The notes under the pieces were generated by a model. That model saw only the letters and a program-made list of their open reading frames with translations. It was not told where the DNA came from and ran no database searches. From G965247265 sp965247265 (GTDB lineage: Bacteria > Pseudomonadota > Gammaproteobacteria > UBA4575): DNA of 64,000 bases. The position numbers and the translations under genes are program-made. Shown here piece after piece: positions 36,785-46,718 of this stretch. The stretch spans positions 2,542,001 through 2,606,000 of the forward strand of contig OZ252002.1 in assembly GCA_965247265.1 (NCBI GenBank), in the 5' to 3' direction. How positions within the stretch are numbered: position 1 is the first letter of the stretch; each line of letters starts with the position of its first letter.

Positions 36785-39073
36785 CTAAAACGAACTCCCT
36801 AAATTAAACTGAAACCCTTCTGTATCATCTTCTCCATCATCATTAAACGTTGTAGCCAGTGCTGCACTCACCCCTCCCAAACCTGTAATAAGAGTTACCC
36901 CTAATCCAAATGAGCCGCGTACTTCACCTGCTTCAAAATCATCAATCTCTTCAAATACATTACCAGCATCTACAAATATATTCAGTTTGGCTCTATTTTT
37001 ATCCTGAAAAAAAGGTGGCGGGAAACTTACCTGTACACGTGCAGTGCTTAAAAAATTTCCTCCGTAAGGTTCTCCTAGAGAGTCCCTAGGGCCAAGACTG
37101 TTGCTTGCATATCCACGCACTGAATCAAATCCACCTGCTCGATATTTTTCAAAAAATGGCAAATCGGTGGTGTCACCAAATGCATCACCATAACCGATTT
37201 CACTGCCCATCGACAGTGTGAATATCTGACTCAAAGGAAAATAAAATGTAATTTCATAGCCAAGCTTAAAATACTCAAGATCACTCACAGCGGGAAGAGT
37301 TACTCCGGTTCGTATATTTTGCCGGCTTCCTTTGTTTGCAAAGAGACTTCTATTGCGTGTATCACGAGTATAATTTAAATTCCATCTCAGGTTTGTGTAT
37401 TCGTCACCGTTATCTTCTACAAAATCAAGAATTTCTTGCGCAAAAAAAGTGGCCAAACCAATCTCAGTGTGTCTTATTGCGAACGCTGTGCCGATTCGTG
37501 ACACCTCAGTTAATGGGATCCCATAGTTCACTCTTAGCGACCACTGTTCTGAGTCAAAATCAGATACATCGGCTTCACTCGCTTCAGTCGATACAAATGA
37601 ACCACCAAAGCCTCTACTTACACCATCAATGGTGTAATAGGGATTTACATAGCTTAGATCATATACTGTATTTACACTGCTGGTATTAATTGAAAACCCG
37701 ACTGTTTTTCCTGTTCCAAGAAAATTTTCTTGGTTAACACTCGTAGTGACTACAGCGCCTTGACTATCTGAAAACCCTGCACCGACATTAAAACTACCCG
37801 CTAAGCGTTCAGTTATCGTGATTTCTAAATCAACTTGATCTTCCACACCAGGAATTCGCTGTGTATCAATTTCTATTTCTTCAACAAATGCCAAACGCTT
37901 TATTCGAGCCCTAGAGGTCTCAATATTTGTCTCCGAATACCAACCCCCCTCCATCTGCCTAAATTCTCTTCGATAGACCTCATCGCGTGTAGATTCATGA
38001 CCCCGTAAATTAATCCTGCGCACATACATACGAAGCCCAGGGTCAATAAAGTATGTTAACGATACAGTCTTATTCTCTTCATTAATTTCTGGAACAGGAT
38101 TTATATTAGGAAACGCAAATCCTTCATCACCCAACCTCCTTGTAATACCTTGAGTTATTTGAACTACTCTTTTACGTGAGAAAGTTTCTCCAGGAGTAAA
38201 TACCGCAAGTGCCTCAAGTTCTTCTTTAGGAACTATAAATTTTCCCGTAAGCTTAATTTCTTCTAGTGTATATTGTTCTCCTTCTGTAACATTTATTGTG
38301 ACAAATATATCTTCTTTATTTGGAGTTATTGATACCTGGGTTGACCTAACATCGAATCGTATATACCCATTATTCAAATAATGCCCACGTAGTATCTCTA
38401 AATCCCCCTCAAGCTTTGGTTTAGAATATCGATCTCTTGTGCCCCAAAATTTATACCAAGGCTTTAATCCGGATTGAAAATCATCAAGTAGTTCTTCTTC
38501 TTCAAAACTCGAGTTGCCAACTATTTTTACTTGTTTAATTTTTGCAACATCGCCTTCTATAATATTAATGCCAATATCTACACGATTACGCGGCAATTCA
38601 CGTATTTGACTATTAATTTTTAAATTATATTTACCAAAGTTATAATATTGCTGTGTCAGCTCGTTCTCTAAACGTTCGAGTATTGATCTATTAAATACCC
38701 GACCACTTGCAATTCCAACATTAGTCAATACCTCGGTAAGTTCCTCATCATCAAGAATTTTATTGCCATCAAATGCAATACTGGCTATTGCGGGCCGTTC
38801 TTCAACTACAACAATTAATATATTCCCTTCCCTACGTAATTGAATATCTTTGAATAAACCTGTCTTATACAATGTCCGAATGATTTCTGCAGAATTACTT
38901 TCGTCAAATTCATCATTTACTTTGAGTGGTAAATATGTGAATACCGTACCAGCCTCCATGCGCTCGAGACCTTCAATTTGAATATCTTGCAGTCGAAACG
39001 TTTCTGCTAAAATTGGCGATGAAAGTAGCCCAATTAAAAGAAAAAGCAGTAAATACTTTATCAAAAAATACAT
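36785..39073 (-). CDS. bamA: Outer membrane protein assembly factor BamA
   Basis: Central subunit of the BAM complex that inserts beta-barrels into the outer membrane. The 762 residues have a signal peptide (about 1-23), five POTRA domains (about 24-420, the first beginning FRLQDIQIEGLERMEAGTVF) and a 16-strand barrel with the loop-6 signature SVRGYASNSLGPRD. It ends in Phe (FNLGSSF), the usual sorting signal. It lies between rseP and skp, as in E. coli. Confidence 0.96.
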   Translation of the reverse strand: MYFLIKYLLLFLLIGLLSSPILAETFRLQDIQIEGLERMEAGTVFTYLPLKVNDEFDESNSAEIIRTLYKTGLFKDIQLRREGNILIVVVEERPAIASIAFDGNKILDDEELTEVLTNVGIASGRVFNRSILERLENELTQQYYNFGKYNLKINSQIRELPRNRVDIGINIIEGDVAKIKQVKIVGNSSFEEEELLDDFQSGLKPWYKFWGTRDRYSKPKLEGDLEILRGHYLNNGYIRFDVRSTQVSITPNKEDIFVTINVTEGEQYTLEEIKLTGKFIVPKEELEALAVFTPGETFSRKRVVQITQGITRRLGDEGFAFPNINPVPEINEENKTVSLTYFIDPGLRMYVRRINLRGHESTRDEVYRREFRQMEGGWYSETNIETSRARIKRLAFVEEIEIDTQRIPGVEDQVDLEITITERLAGSFNVGAGFSDSQGAVVTTSVNQENFLGTGKTVGFSINTSSVNTVYDLSYVNPYYTIDGVSRGFGGSFVSTEASEADVSDFDSEQWSLRVNYGIPLTEVSRIGTAFAIRHTEIGLATFFAQEILDFVEDNGDEYTNLRWNLNYTRDTRNRSLFANKGSRQNIRTGVTLPAVSDLEYFKLGYEITFYFPLSQIFTLSMGSEIGYGDAFGDTTDLPFFEKYRAGGFDSVRGYASNSLGPRDSLGEPYGGNFLSTARVQVSFPPPFFQDKNRAKLNIFVDAGNVFEEIDDFEAGEVRGSFGLGVTLITGLGGVSAALATTFNDDGEDDTEGFQFNLGSSF

Positions 39074-39084
39074 TACTTAATCGT

Positions 39085-40443
39085 TTATTGTAGTAGTCGA
39101 TGAATGTCGTTATAAAAGGCTAAGCTCATCAATCCTGCTAACATTATTATTCCTATCCGTTGCCCATAGCTCTCAAATTTCTCGGAAACAGGACTTCCCT
39201 TCACGATTTCAATAATATAATAAAATAAGTGTCCCCCATCGAGAATGGGAATAGGTAAAAAATTAAGTATGCCAATACTTATACTTATAATTGCTAATGC
39301 CCCTACAAATGCTGAGAACCCTATTGCAGCAGATACGCCTGCATATTCAGCGATCGTCACCGGGCCACTAATATTCTTTAATGACGCCTCACCTTTCACT
39401 AGTTTCCATAATAGCTTTAAGGTTAAGGCTGATATATCCCACGTTTTTAGAATTCCCATACCAGCCGCTTTTAAAACATTGTAGCGAACTGTAACCCTTT
39501 GCTCTTCTAATAGCGCCTTATCCACATACGGATACGCCCCTATACGACCCACAACTTTTCCATCTTCTTCTTTTGGCTCAGGTATTAAATTTATATTCAA
39601 GTTTTCATTGCTGCGCTGAATTTCAAAGCTAATAGAAATGCCTGCTCGTGCCTGAATATATTTAACCAATTCAACCCAGCTACCAACCGGATGACCATCA
39701 ATTCGAATTACTTCATCACCAGGTTGAATACCTGCAGATTTTGCAACACCTGGCATTAGCTCACCAAAAATTGGTTGGTACTGATATCTCCATGGCGTGA
39801 TGCCAATTTTTTCTAACAAATTTCCTTCTGATAATAGTTGACGTGTATCATTTAAATTCAGTATGACGGGTTTAAGTTTAGAATCTTGGTTTAGTAAGGT
39901 TGCCTGTACCTCACCATGTTTAAGCGCTTTATCTAATAATTGTATTGACGTTTGCTGCCATGTATATACAGGCACATTCTCAACATTTATAAATGTATCT
40001 TTTGGAGATATTTCAGAAATTTCAGCAATGCTGCCTGGCAGTATTTCACCAACTGTAGGTTTAACGCCCTCTACGCCCACAACAAACGTGACCCAATATG
40101 CGAATACAGCAAAAATAAAATTGAAAATTGGGCCCGCAGAAACAATTGCAAATCTTTTCCAAACAGATTGTCGATTAAAAGCGCGGTGAACTTCAGAATT
40201 TGAAACTTCTTGCTCGCGTTCGTCTAACATTTTTACATAGCCACCTAGCGGAATACTTGCAAGGACATATTCAGTTTTATCCATACCTGAAATGTGCGTA
40301 AATAGTGGCTTACCAAACCCAACAGAAAATCTCAAAACTTTCACACCAAGTTTTTTTGCCACCCAATAGTGGCCAAATTCGTGCACAGTAACAATAATTC
40401 CTACTGCGACAATAAATGCTAGTACATAGGTCAACATTTGCAT
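39085..40443 (-). CDS. rseP: RIP zinc metalloprotease RseP
   Basis: Site-2 intramembrane protease that releases sigma-E from anti-sigma RseA after envelope stress. The 452 residues show the zinc motif VTVHEFGHYWVAKK in the first membrane segment, two tandem PDZ domains (about 120-310; SAGIQPGDEVIRIDG in the second) and the C-terminal membrane motif NFLPIPILDGGHLFYY with the third zinc ligand. It is one base after dxr. Confidence 0.95.
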   Translation of the reverse strand: MQMLTYVLAFIVAVGIIVTVHEFGHYWVAKKLGVKVLRFSVGFGKPLFTHISGMDKTEYVLASIPLGGYVKMLDEREQEVSNSEVHRAFNRQSVWKRFAIVSAGPIFNFIFAVFAYWVTFVVGVEGVKPTVGEILPGSIAEISEISPKDTFINVENVPVYTWQQTSIQLLDKALKHGEVQATLLNQDSKLKPVILNLNDTRQLLSEGNLLEKIGITPWRYQYQPIFGELMPGVAKSAGIQPGDEVIRIDGHPVGSWVELVKYIQARAGISISFEIQRSNENLNINLIPEPKEEDGKVVGRIGAYPYVDKALLEEQRVTVRYNVLKAAGMGILKTWDISALTLKLLWKLVKGEASLKNISGPVTIAEYAGVSAAIGFSAFVGALAIISISIGILNFLPIPILDGGHLFYYIIEIVKGSPVSEKFESYGQRIGIIMLAGLMSLAFYNDIHRLLQ

Positions 40444-40444
40444 T

Positions 40445-41668
40445 TTAACGCTCCATTATTGAATTCTGAATGAAATTTTTAGCGTATTCACGTGATTCCT
40501 TATCTTTAACGAGTATCATTTCTAAATCTTCCATTTCTTCTGATTCAATATTTTGCAAAGCTGCATCAATGACCATGGGTATTTCTGTAAAGCGTATATT
40601 GTTATTTAAGAAATTATCAACAGCTATTTCATTAGCCGCATTTAAAATTGTTGTCGCACAACCTTCAGAATCTATTGCATCATAAGCTAATTGCAAGCAT
40701 GGAAAACGTATTTTATCCGGGGGTAAAAATTCTAAAGCCCCCAATACTGTTAAATCCACCACGTCTACTCCTGAGTCTATACGATGTGGCCAAGCCAACG
40801 CATGAGCAATTGGAACACGCATATCTGGGTATGCTAAATGCGCAAGCATGGATCCATCTGGATAAGCCACTAGCGAATGGACAATGGACTGCGGGTGCAC
40901 AACAACTTCGACATCTTTGACATCTACATTAAATAATTTACATGCTTCTATTACTTCTAATCCTTTATTCATCATCGTCGCAGAATCAATCGATATCTTT
41001 TTCCCCATTTTCCAATTTGGATGCGCGCATGCTTCATTGGGTGTAACTTCAACAAACTCATCAAGCGGCTTTTTTAAAAATGGACCTCCCGAGGCTGTCA
41101 AAATGATTTTCGAGACCTCACATAAATTATCATTTGGCAGACACTGAAATACAGCATTATGCTCGCTATCGATAGGTAACAATTGCGAATTATTATTTTG
41201 CACAGCTTTCATTAGCAAATCACCCGACATTACTAATGCCTCTTTGTTAGCCAACAAAATTCTTTTCCCTGAATTTGCAGCTGCGAGTGTTGCAGGCAAC
41301 CCCGCAGCACCAACAATTGCTGCCATTACACAATCTATTTCAGGCAAACTTGCAGCAATCTCCAAACCCTTACTGCCTACTAAAATTTCTGGTTTGTATT
41401 CACTTTTTTTAAACATGTTAGTGAATGCATCGACAGATTTTTCATTTGCAACTACTGCAAATTTTGGTCTAAATTTCAAACATTGTTTATATAAAAGATC
41501 TATCTGATTATTTGTAGATAGTGCAATGACTGAAAACTTACCTTGATGCTGTTCAATTACTTTAAGCGTATTAATCCCTACGGTGCCAGTAGCTCCTAAT
41601 ATGGAAATATTAATAACATCAAAATGTTCTGAATTCTCAATTGCCTCCATTTTTGTCACACAATCCAT
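40445..41668 (-). CDS. dxr: 1-deoxy-D-xylulose 5-phosphate reductoisomerase
   Basis: Second enzyme of the MEP pathway, NADPH-dependent, and the fosmidomycin target. The 407 residues have the NADPH motif SILGATGTVGINTL, RILLANKEALVMSG, PIDSEHNAVFQCL, ILTASGGPF and the metal-binding DSATMMNKGLEVIEA. The motif GATGTVG differs slightly from the common GSTGSIG. The start at 41668 overlaps cdsA by 13 bases; an ATG at 41650 just after the cdsA stop is an equally possible start (401 residues). Confidence 0.95.
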   Translation of the reverse strand: MDCVTKMEAIENSEHFDVINISILGATGTVGINTLKVIEQHQGKFSVIALSTNNQIDLLYKQCLKFRPKFAVVANEKSVDAFTNMFKKSEYKPEILVGSKGLEIAASLPEIDCVMAAIVGAAGLPATLAAANSGKRILLANKEALVMSGDLLMKAVQNNNSQLLPIDSEHNAVFQCLPNDNLCEVSKIILTASGGPFLKKPLDEFVEVTPNEACAHPNWKMGKKISIDSATMMNKGLEVIEACKLFNVDVKDVEVVVHPQSIVHSLVAYPDGSMLAHLAYPDMRVPIAHALAWPHRIDSGVDVVDLTVLGALEFLPPDKIRFPCLQLAYDAIDSEGCATTILNAANEIAVDNFLNNNIRFTEIPMVIDAALQNIESEEMEDLEMILVKDKESREYAKNFIQNSIMER

Positions 41669-42465
41669 AACATGCCCAATACAAATCCAGGTGCTGCAGC
41701 TGTTAAACTATCAATACGATCAAGAACACCACCATGGCCCGGTAAAAGTTTCCCACTGTCTTTAACCCCTGCCCTGCGTTTTAAAAGACTCTCATACAAA
41801 TCACCTACGACTGAGATTAGAGCAGTCAATAAACATAAAATTCCAAAAATTACCCACATACTTTTATTAATTTTGAATAAATAAATCCCTATTATTGAAA
41901 ATAACAACGATGCCAATAATGCCCCCAGCAAACCTTCTCTGGATTTTCCTGGGCTTAGATTTGGTGCTAATTTATTCCTGCCAAATTTTTCCCCTACAAA
42001 ATAGGCGGCAATATCAGCAATCCATACCAATGCAAAGAAGTACATAAGCAGAGATGCTCCTTGCTGATGCATAATAGTAAGCGCTAACCATGCCGGCACC
42101 AAGACTATAAATCCTGACAATGCAAGGATAAATTTCAACCACTCTGCTTGCAACCACCTGGAATCATATAATGCGAGCAAAATTACAACCGAAGCCCACC
42201 AAAGTGCCGCTACTAAAAAAATTTTTTGCGCATGGTGTGGTTTGGCATAAATCCAAGTAACTAAAAGGATTACGCTTATAAAAAAAATATAGGCAAAATT
42301 CCAAACAATGTTAGTAGGCGATTCTACTAAACTCGCCCATTCCCACGCACCGACTATTGTGATTATGGCAAATACAAGTGCAAGATACTTATTAGGTGAC
42401 GTATAAACTGCAAGTACGATTAGTGCTCCTAATATTGCACCTGTAATAATTCTTTGCTTTAGCAT
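41656..42465 (-). CDS. cdsA: Phosphatidate cytidylyltransferase
   Basis: Makes CDP-diacylglycerol from phosphatidic acid and CTP. An integral membrane protein of 269 residues with about eight hydrophobic segments and the family signature SVVGDLYESLLKRRAGVKDS followed by GHGGVLDRIDSL. The frame runs upstream to 42501 within uppS, but the ATG at 42465 (MLKQRIITGAILGALI) is 4 bases past the uppS stop and gives the usual start. Confidence 0.94.
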   Translation of the reverse strand: MLKQRIITGAILGALIVLAVYTSPNKYLALVFAIITIVGAWEWASLVESPTNIVWNFAYIFFISVILLVTWIYAKPHHAQKIFLVAALWWASVVILLALYDSRWLQAEWLKFILALSGFIVLVPAWLALTIMHQQGASLLMYFFALVWIADIAAYFVGEKFGRNKLAPNLSPGKSREGLLGALLASLLFSIIGIYLFKINKSMWVIFGILCLLTALISVVGDLYESLLKRRAGVKDSGKLLPGHGGVLDRIDSLTAAAPGFVLGMLWIV

Positions 42466-42469
42466 AACT

Positions 42470-43195
42470 TCATTGAACAATTTGTTCCTGAGTACGGCCA
42501 AACCTTCTTTGCCTCAAGCGAAAACTTTCTAACGCCATATCTAATTCTTGTGGGTTGAATTCCGGCCAAAGAATGTCAGTGAAATATAACTCTGTATATG
42601 CCAGTTGCCATAATAAAAAATTACTTATGCGCTGCTCTCCACCAGTGCGAATAAATAAATCGGGAGGCGGCATATCTTGAGTTACTAAATTTTGTTCTAA
42701 TTGGGCTTCATTTAAGTTTTCTATATCAATATCTCCACTTCCCAACTCTTTATATAGCTTCTTAACAGCTTGAAGAATATCCCATTTCCCTCCGTAATTA
42801 GCAGCAATACTCAAAAATAGCTTGTCATTGTTAGAAGTGAGCTTCTCTGCTTGTACAATTTGTTTGTAAAGATTTTTTGAAAATTCATCTTTGTCACCTA
42901 AAAATTTAAGTCGCACTCCATTTTCAACCAAATTTTTAACCTCATTCTTAAGAGACTGCACAAATAAATCCATTAATGCAGAGACTTCTTTCTTAGGTCT
43001 TTGCCAATTTTCACTGCTGAATGCAAAAAGTGTTAAATATTTAATTCCTGCCTTACCACTGGCCTTTATGATTTCTTGGGTGGCTTTGACACCTTCTTTA
43101 TGTCCGGCTGTTCGAGGTAATTTTCGTTGCTTTGCCCACCTTCCATTACCATCCATGATGATAGCGACATGTTCAGGAACTAGATCATCAGACAT
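42470..43195 (-). CDS. uppS: Undecaprenyl diphosphate synthase (cis-prenyltransferase)
   Basis: Builds the C55 lipid carrier for peptidoglycan and O-antigen from FPP and IPP. The 241 residues have HVAIIMDGNGRWAKQRKLPR (catalytic Asp), FAFSSENWQRP, and the RTGGEQRISNFLLWQLAYTE region with the conserved Arg and substrate residues. It lies 71 bases after frr and is followed at once by cdsA. Confidence 0.95.
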   Translation of the reverse strand: MSDDLVPEHVAIIMDGNGRWAKQRKLPRTAGHKEGVKATQEIIKASGKAGIKYLTLFAFSSENWQRPKKEVSALMDLFVQSLKNEVKNLVENGVRLKFLGDKDEFSKNLYKQIVQAEKLTSNNDKLFLSIAANYGGKWDILQAVKKLYKELGSGDIDIENLNEAQLEQNLVTQDMPPPDLFIRTGGEQRISNFLLWQLAYTELYFTDILWPEFNPQELDMALESFRLRQRRFGRTQEQIVQ

Positions 43196-43266
43196 TTAAT
43201 TTTTGAGTAATGATAGTAAAATATTATGAAACGCTCATTATATTCTTAACTGTTCTATAACTTGCA

Positions 43267-43824
43267 TCAAACTTCCATTAAATCTTTTTCTTTATTTACT
43301 ATTATTACTTCAATTTCTTGAATGAATTTATCGGTTAGCTTCTGAATTTCATCCTGAGCTTGATGGTCTTCATCTTCAGAAATTTCCTTTTCTTTTAAAA
43401 GCTCTTTAAAATCTGCGTTTGCATCACGACGAATATTGCGTACTGCAACTCTTCCCTTTTCCGCTTCTTGCTTAACGACACGGACTAAATCCTTTCGTCT
43501 CTCTTCTGTCAAAGGAGGTAGCACAACTCTAATCACAGCCCCTGCTGTAGTGGGATTAAGTCCAAGATCTGAACTCATAATGGATTTTTCAACGACAGGT
43601 ACTAACTGATTTTCCCACGGTGTTATTGCAATAGTTCGCGCATCCTCAACTGCCACCGTCGCAGCCTGATTAATAGGAACCTTATTTCCATAGTATTCAA
43701 CCATTACATGATCTAATAAACGCGCATTCGCTCGTCCTGTGCGAATTTTAGAAAGCTCAGAAGATAACGCATCAATACTTTTTCGCATGCGTTCTTTTGC
43801 ATCCTGTTTAATTTCATCAATCAC
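43267..43824 (-). CDS. frr: Ribosome recycling factor
   Basis: Splits post-termination ribosomes together with EF-G. The 185 residues match the standard length, with LSKIRTGRANARLLDHVMVEYYG and LTEERRKDLVRVVKQEAEKG. It begins 2 bases after pyrH, the universal pyrH-frr pair. Confidence 0.96.
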   Translation of the reverse strand: MIDEIKQDAKERMRKSIDALSSELSKIRTGRANARLLDHVMVEYYGNKVPINQAATVAVEDARTIAITPWENQLVPVVEKSIMSSDLGLNPTTAGAVIRVVLPPLTEERRKDLVRVVKQEAEKGRVAVRNIRRDANADFKELLKEKEISEDEDHQAQDEIQKLTDKFIQEIEVIIVNKEKDLMEV

Positions 43825-43826
43825 AC

Positions 43827-44534
43827 TTAATCTCCTGTTACTAACGTGCCTATAGACTCACCTTGTATTATTTTTGTTAAATCCCCTTCGTTAAACAAAT
43901 TAAATACACGAAGAGGAATATTATTATCCCTACAAAGCACAAGGGCAGTTGCATCCATAACTGCTAGCTTTCGATTTATTGCATCATCATATGTGACTTT
44001 ATCAAACATCTTTGCATTAGGATTATTATTCGGATCATCGTCATAAACACCGTTAACTTTTGTGGCTTTTAGCATAATGTCGGCATTGATCTCAGACGCA
44101 CGTAAACTTGCAGCTGTATCAGTCGTAAAAAATGGATTTCCGGTTCCAGCGGCAAATACGACTACTCTGTTTTTCTCAAGATGCCTAACAGCGCGCCTTC
44201 TAATATAATCTTCACAAACTTGGTTTATCTTCACGGCAGACATCACTCGACAAAATATGTCTGTTTGTTCTAATGCGTCTTGCAGTGCCAAACAATTCAT
44301 TACCGTTGCTAGCATCCCCATATGATCAGCCGTAACTCGGTCCATACCAGCTTGCGCAAGTCCTGCACCACGGAAAATGTTGCCCCCCCCGATAACAATC
44401 GCGATCTGTGTACCTAATTCTCTGACATGCGCAATTTCGGTAGCAATACGAGAAATTACATCTGGGTCTATGCCATACTCATATTTACCCATAAGCGCTT
44501 CACCACTGAGCTTTAATAATATTCGGTTAAACAT
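43827..44534 (-). CDS. pyrH: UMP kinase
   Basis: Phosphorylates UMP to UDP. The 235 residues belong to the amino acid kinase fold: ILLKLSGEALMG at the start, IAIVIGGGNIFRG, DRVTADHMGMLATVMNCLAL and GTGNPFFTTDTAASLRASE. It is 67 bases downstream of tsf, separated from it by an intrinsic terminator, so pyrH-frr probably also has its own promoter. Confidence 0.96.
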   Translation of the reverse strand: MFNRILLKLSGEALMGKYEYGIDPDVISRIATEIAHVRELGTQIAIVIGGGNIFRGAGLAQAGMDRVTADHMGMLATVMNCLALQDALEQTDIFCRVMSAVKINQVCEDYIRRRAVRHLEKNRVVVFAAGTGNPFFTTDTAASLRASEINADIMLKATKVNGVYDDDPNNNPNAKMFDKVTYDDAINRKLAVMDATALVLCRDNNIPLRVFNLFNEGDLTKIIQGESIGTLVTGD

Positions 44535-44568
44535 TTGAAATATATTTATTCACATAAATTTCAAATAT

Positions 44569-44595
44569 AAAAAAAGGGGCTTAGCCCCTTTTTTT
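44569..44595 (-). terminator. Intrinsic terminator between tsf and pyrH
   Basis: A perfect 12-bp stem: seven A, GGGGC, loop TTA, GCCCC, seven T. On the minus strand the hairpin is followed by the T-run, so it ends or attenuates the rpsB-tsf transcript before pyrH. Because it is fully symmetrical it would work in either direction. Confidence 0.88.
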
Positions 44596-44601
44596 ATTAT
44601 T

Positions 44602-45495
44602 TTAACTTGGCTCTTCACTTTGTTTGACTTGCGCCATGACCTCGTCAGCAAAATTTTCTGACCTCTTTTCAATTCCCTCACCTACTTCAAATCGAATAAA
44701 TTTTTTGACTTCAGCACCCGAACTCTTTAATAAAGCTTCAATAGTTTGATCAGGATCTTTTACAAAAGGCTGGCCAAGCAAAGTGATTTCTTTTAGATGT
44801 TTTTTCAGCTTACCTTGCACCATCTTTTCAATGATTTCAGGCGTTTTCCCACTCGACTCCGCCTGCGCCATGAAAATTTCCTTTTCTTTTGCTAACACAT
44901 CTTCAGGTACATCACCCTCTGCGATACAGGCTGGGTTACTTGCAGCGATATGCATAGCAACATCCTTCCCTAATTCGCCAGATGCCTCCCCCGAGACATC
45001 AACAACAACACCAATACGATTTCCGTGAGAGTAATAGGCCAGCTCAGAAACACTGCTTATCTTTTGGAAACGACGTATTTGAATGTTTTCGCCTATCTTA
45101 TTCACCAGCTCCAATCTTACTTGTTCAACACTTTGCCCAGAACTACTTTCTAATGCATTTAATTCGTCAACAGATCTAACGTCATTGTCTATTACTAATA
45201 AAGACAATTGCTTTGAGAAAGCTTGGAATTGCTCATCCTTTGCTACAAAATCAGTTTCACAATTAACTTCGACAATAGCAGCTTGTTGCGCATTCTCAGA
45301 TGTAGATATCGCAATTGTTCCTTCAGCAGCAATGCGTCCTGCTTTTTTATCTGCTTTTGCCTGCCCTGATTTCCGCATTTTTTCGATCGCAACATCCTTA
45401 TCTCCGCTGCTTTCTGTTAATGCCTTCTTGCACTCCATCATGCCGGCTCCCGTACGATCGCGCAGCTCCTTTACCATTGTCGCTGTAATTTGCAT
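44602..45495 (-). CDS. tsf: Translation elongation factor Ts
   Basis: Nucleotide exchange factor for EF-Tu. The 297 residues carry the N-terminal UBA-like domain (MVKELRDRTGAGMMECKKAL), the TDFVAKDEQF motif near residue 80 that contacts EF-Tu, and the C-terminal stretch GQPFVKDPDQTIEALL. It follows rpsB by 48 bases and ends just before a strong terminator. Confidence 0.96.
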   Translation of the reverse strand: MQITATMVKELRDRTGAGMMECKKALTESSGDKDVAIEKMRKSGQAKADKKAGRIAAEGTIAISTSENAQQAAIVEVNCETDFVAKDEQFQAFSKQLSLLVIDNDVRSVDELNALESSSGQSVEQVRLELVNKIGENIQIRRFQKISSVSELAYYSHGNRIGVVVDVSGEASGELGKDVAMHIAASNPACIAEGDVPEDVLAKEKEIFMAQAESSGKTPEIIEKMVQGKLKKHLKEITLLGQPFVKDPDQTIEALLKSSGAEVKKFIRFEVGEGIEKRSENFADEVMAQVKQSEEPS

Positions 45496-45543
45496 TTTAT
45501 ATTCCTAAAACTTTTCTAAATTAATATTTTGTGTAAATCAATT

Positions 45544-46596
45544 TTAATCTGAGGTCTCACTTTCTAGCGACTTAGCTTTTTCTAGCCAACCCTCGATTGA
45601 TTTTTCACTCAACCCCGTAGCTTCAGCACACTTAGCAATTGCATCAGTTGAAGTGCAATCCGCGAATAATTGCTCTACTGTAGTTATACCTACTTTATTA
45701 AATGCTTCAGCAGACTTAGGGCCAACACCTTCTATGCTATTGATATCATTCCCATCGTCTGCCGTAGTTTCTGGTGTTTTTACAGCTTTCTTCACACTTG
45801 CTTTTTTCTTAACCGTAACTTTTTGTTTAGGCGCATCTTTATTATCTGCTTGTGCAACTTTCCCCGTATCATCGATCTCAACAAAATCGTCTTCATTTCC
45901 AGATAGTACTCTCGAACTTTCTTTACCTTCCAAAATTGCTTCAGCTATGTTCGATGAATATAATTTTACTGCACGAATCGCATCGTCATTACCAGGTATA
46001 ACATAATCAACGCCATCAATTTTGTTGTTGCTATCTACAACTGCAACAACTGGAATGCCTAACTTATTTGCTTCATTAATTGCGATAGCTTCATAACCTA
46101 CATCAATCACAAATAATGCATCAGGCAATATCGACATGTGTTTGATACCGCCAAGACTACGTTCTAGCTTGAATAGTTCCCGTTTTAGAGTAAGCACTTC
46201 TTTTTTATTTAATCTTTCTAGACTATCGCCACTTGCAGTTTGCTCAAGATCTTGAAGTCTCTGAATAGATTTTTTTACAGTGTTGAAATTAGTCAGCATC
46301 CCGCCCAACCAGCGATGATTAACAAAGGGCATGCCACATCGTATTGCTTCTTCTTGCACAGCATCACGCGCAGACCTTTTGGTGCCGACAAATAATATTG
46401 TGCCTTTGTTTGCAGCCATATTTCCGAGAAAAGTTGCAGCATCAAGAAACATTGGAAGTGTTTTCTCAAGATTGATGATATGTATTTTATTGCGTTGCCC
46501 GTAAATGTATGGACTCATTTTCGGGTTCCAATATCGGGTCTGATGCCCGAAATGCACGCCAGCTTCTAACATCTGGCGCATTGTGACATTTGCCAT
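45544..46596 (-). CDS. rpsB: 30S ribosomal protein S2 with a C-terminal helix-hairpin-helix extension
   Basis: Residues 1-225 are a normal S2 (MRQMLEAGVHFGHQTRYWNP, LFVGTKRSARDAV, NHRWLGGMLTN, VVAVVDSNNKIDGVDYVIPG). The usual protein stops near residue 241, but here the frame continues to 350. The extension has an acidic stretch (about 233-243), a Lys-rich linker (257-273, with KVTVKKKASVKK) and a domain at 285-345 that starts INSIEGVGPKSAEAFNKVGI, the pattern of a helix-hairpin-helix nucleic-acid-binding unit, followed by two more predicted helices. HhH tails are known on some other ribosomal proteins, for example L21 of some bacteria; on S2 this is unusual. The extension is in frame with no sign of error. 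It is transcribed from a strong promoter with a structured leader. Confidence 0.95.
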   Translation of the reverse strand: MANVTMRQMLEAGVHFGHQTRYWNPKMSPYIYGQRNKIHIINLEKTLPMFLDAATFLGNMAANKGTILFVGTKRSARDAVQEEAIRCGMPFVNHRWLGGMLTNFNTVKKSIQRLQDLEQTASGDSLERLNKKEVLTLKRELFKLERSLGGIKHMSILPDALFVIDVGYEAIAINEANKLGIPVVAVVDSNNKIDGVDYVIPGNDDAIRAVKLYSSNIAEAILEGKESSRVLSGNEDDFVEIDDTGKVAQADNKDAPKQKVTVKKKASVKKAVKTPETTADDGNDINSIEGVGPKSAEAFNKVGITTVEQLFADCTSTDAIAKCAEATGLSEKSIEGWLEKAKSLESETSD

Positions 46597-46712
46597 GGTA
46601 TGTAATGCTCCTAGGGGTTATACCTCCGCGCACCCCATGTGGAAACTCTTAGAGAGCACCCAACCACATGTGTCGATACGCGTGTGAATTTAAAATATAT
46701 TTCGATTAATGC
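46597..46712 (-). promoter_or_regulatory. rpsB mRNA leader, possible S2 autoregulation element
   Basis: The untranslated leader of about 115 bases contains a stem CATGTGG (46664-46670 on the complement) pairing with CCACATG (46636-46642), with an inner CTCT/AGAG stem (46646-46656). The start codon is preceded by AGGAG at a rather long distance and by a second GGAGG further up. In Gammaproteobacteria the rpsB leader is known to be structured and to mediate feedback by S2. The hairpin is seen; the regulatory role is inferred. Confidence 0.5.
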
Positions 46713-46718
46713 GGGCGC

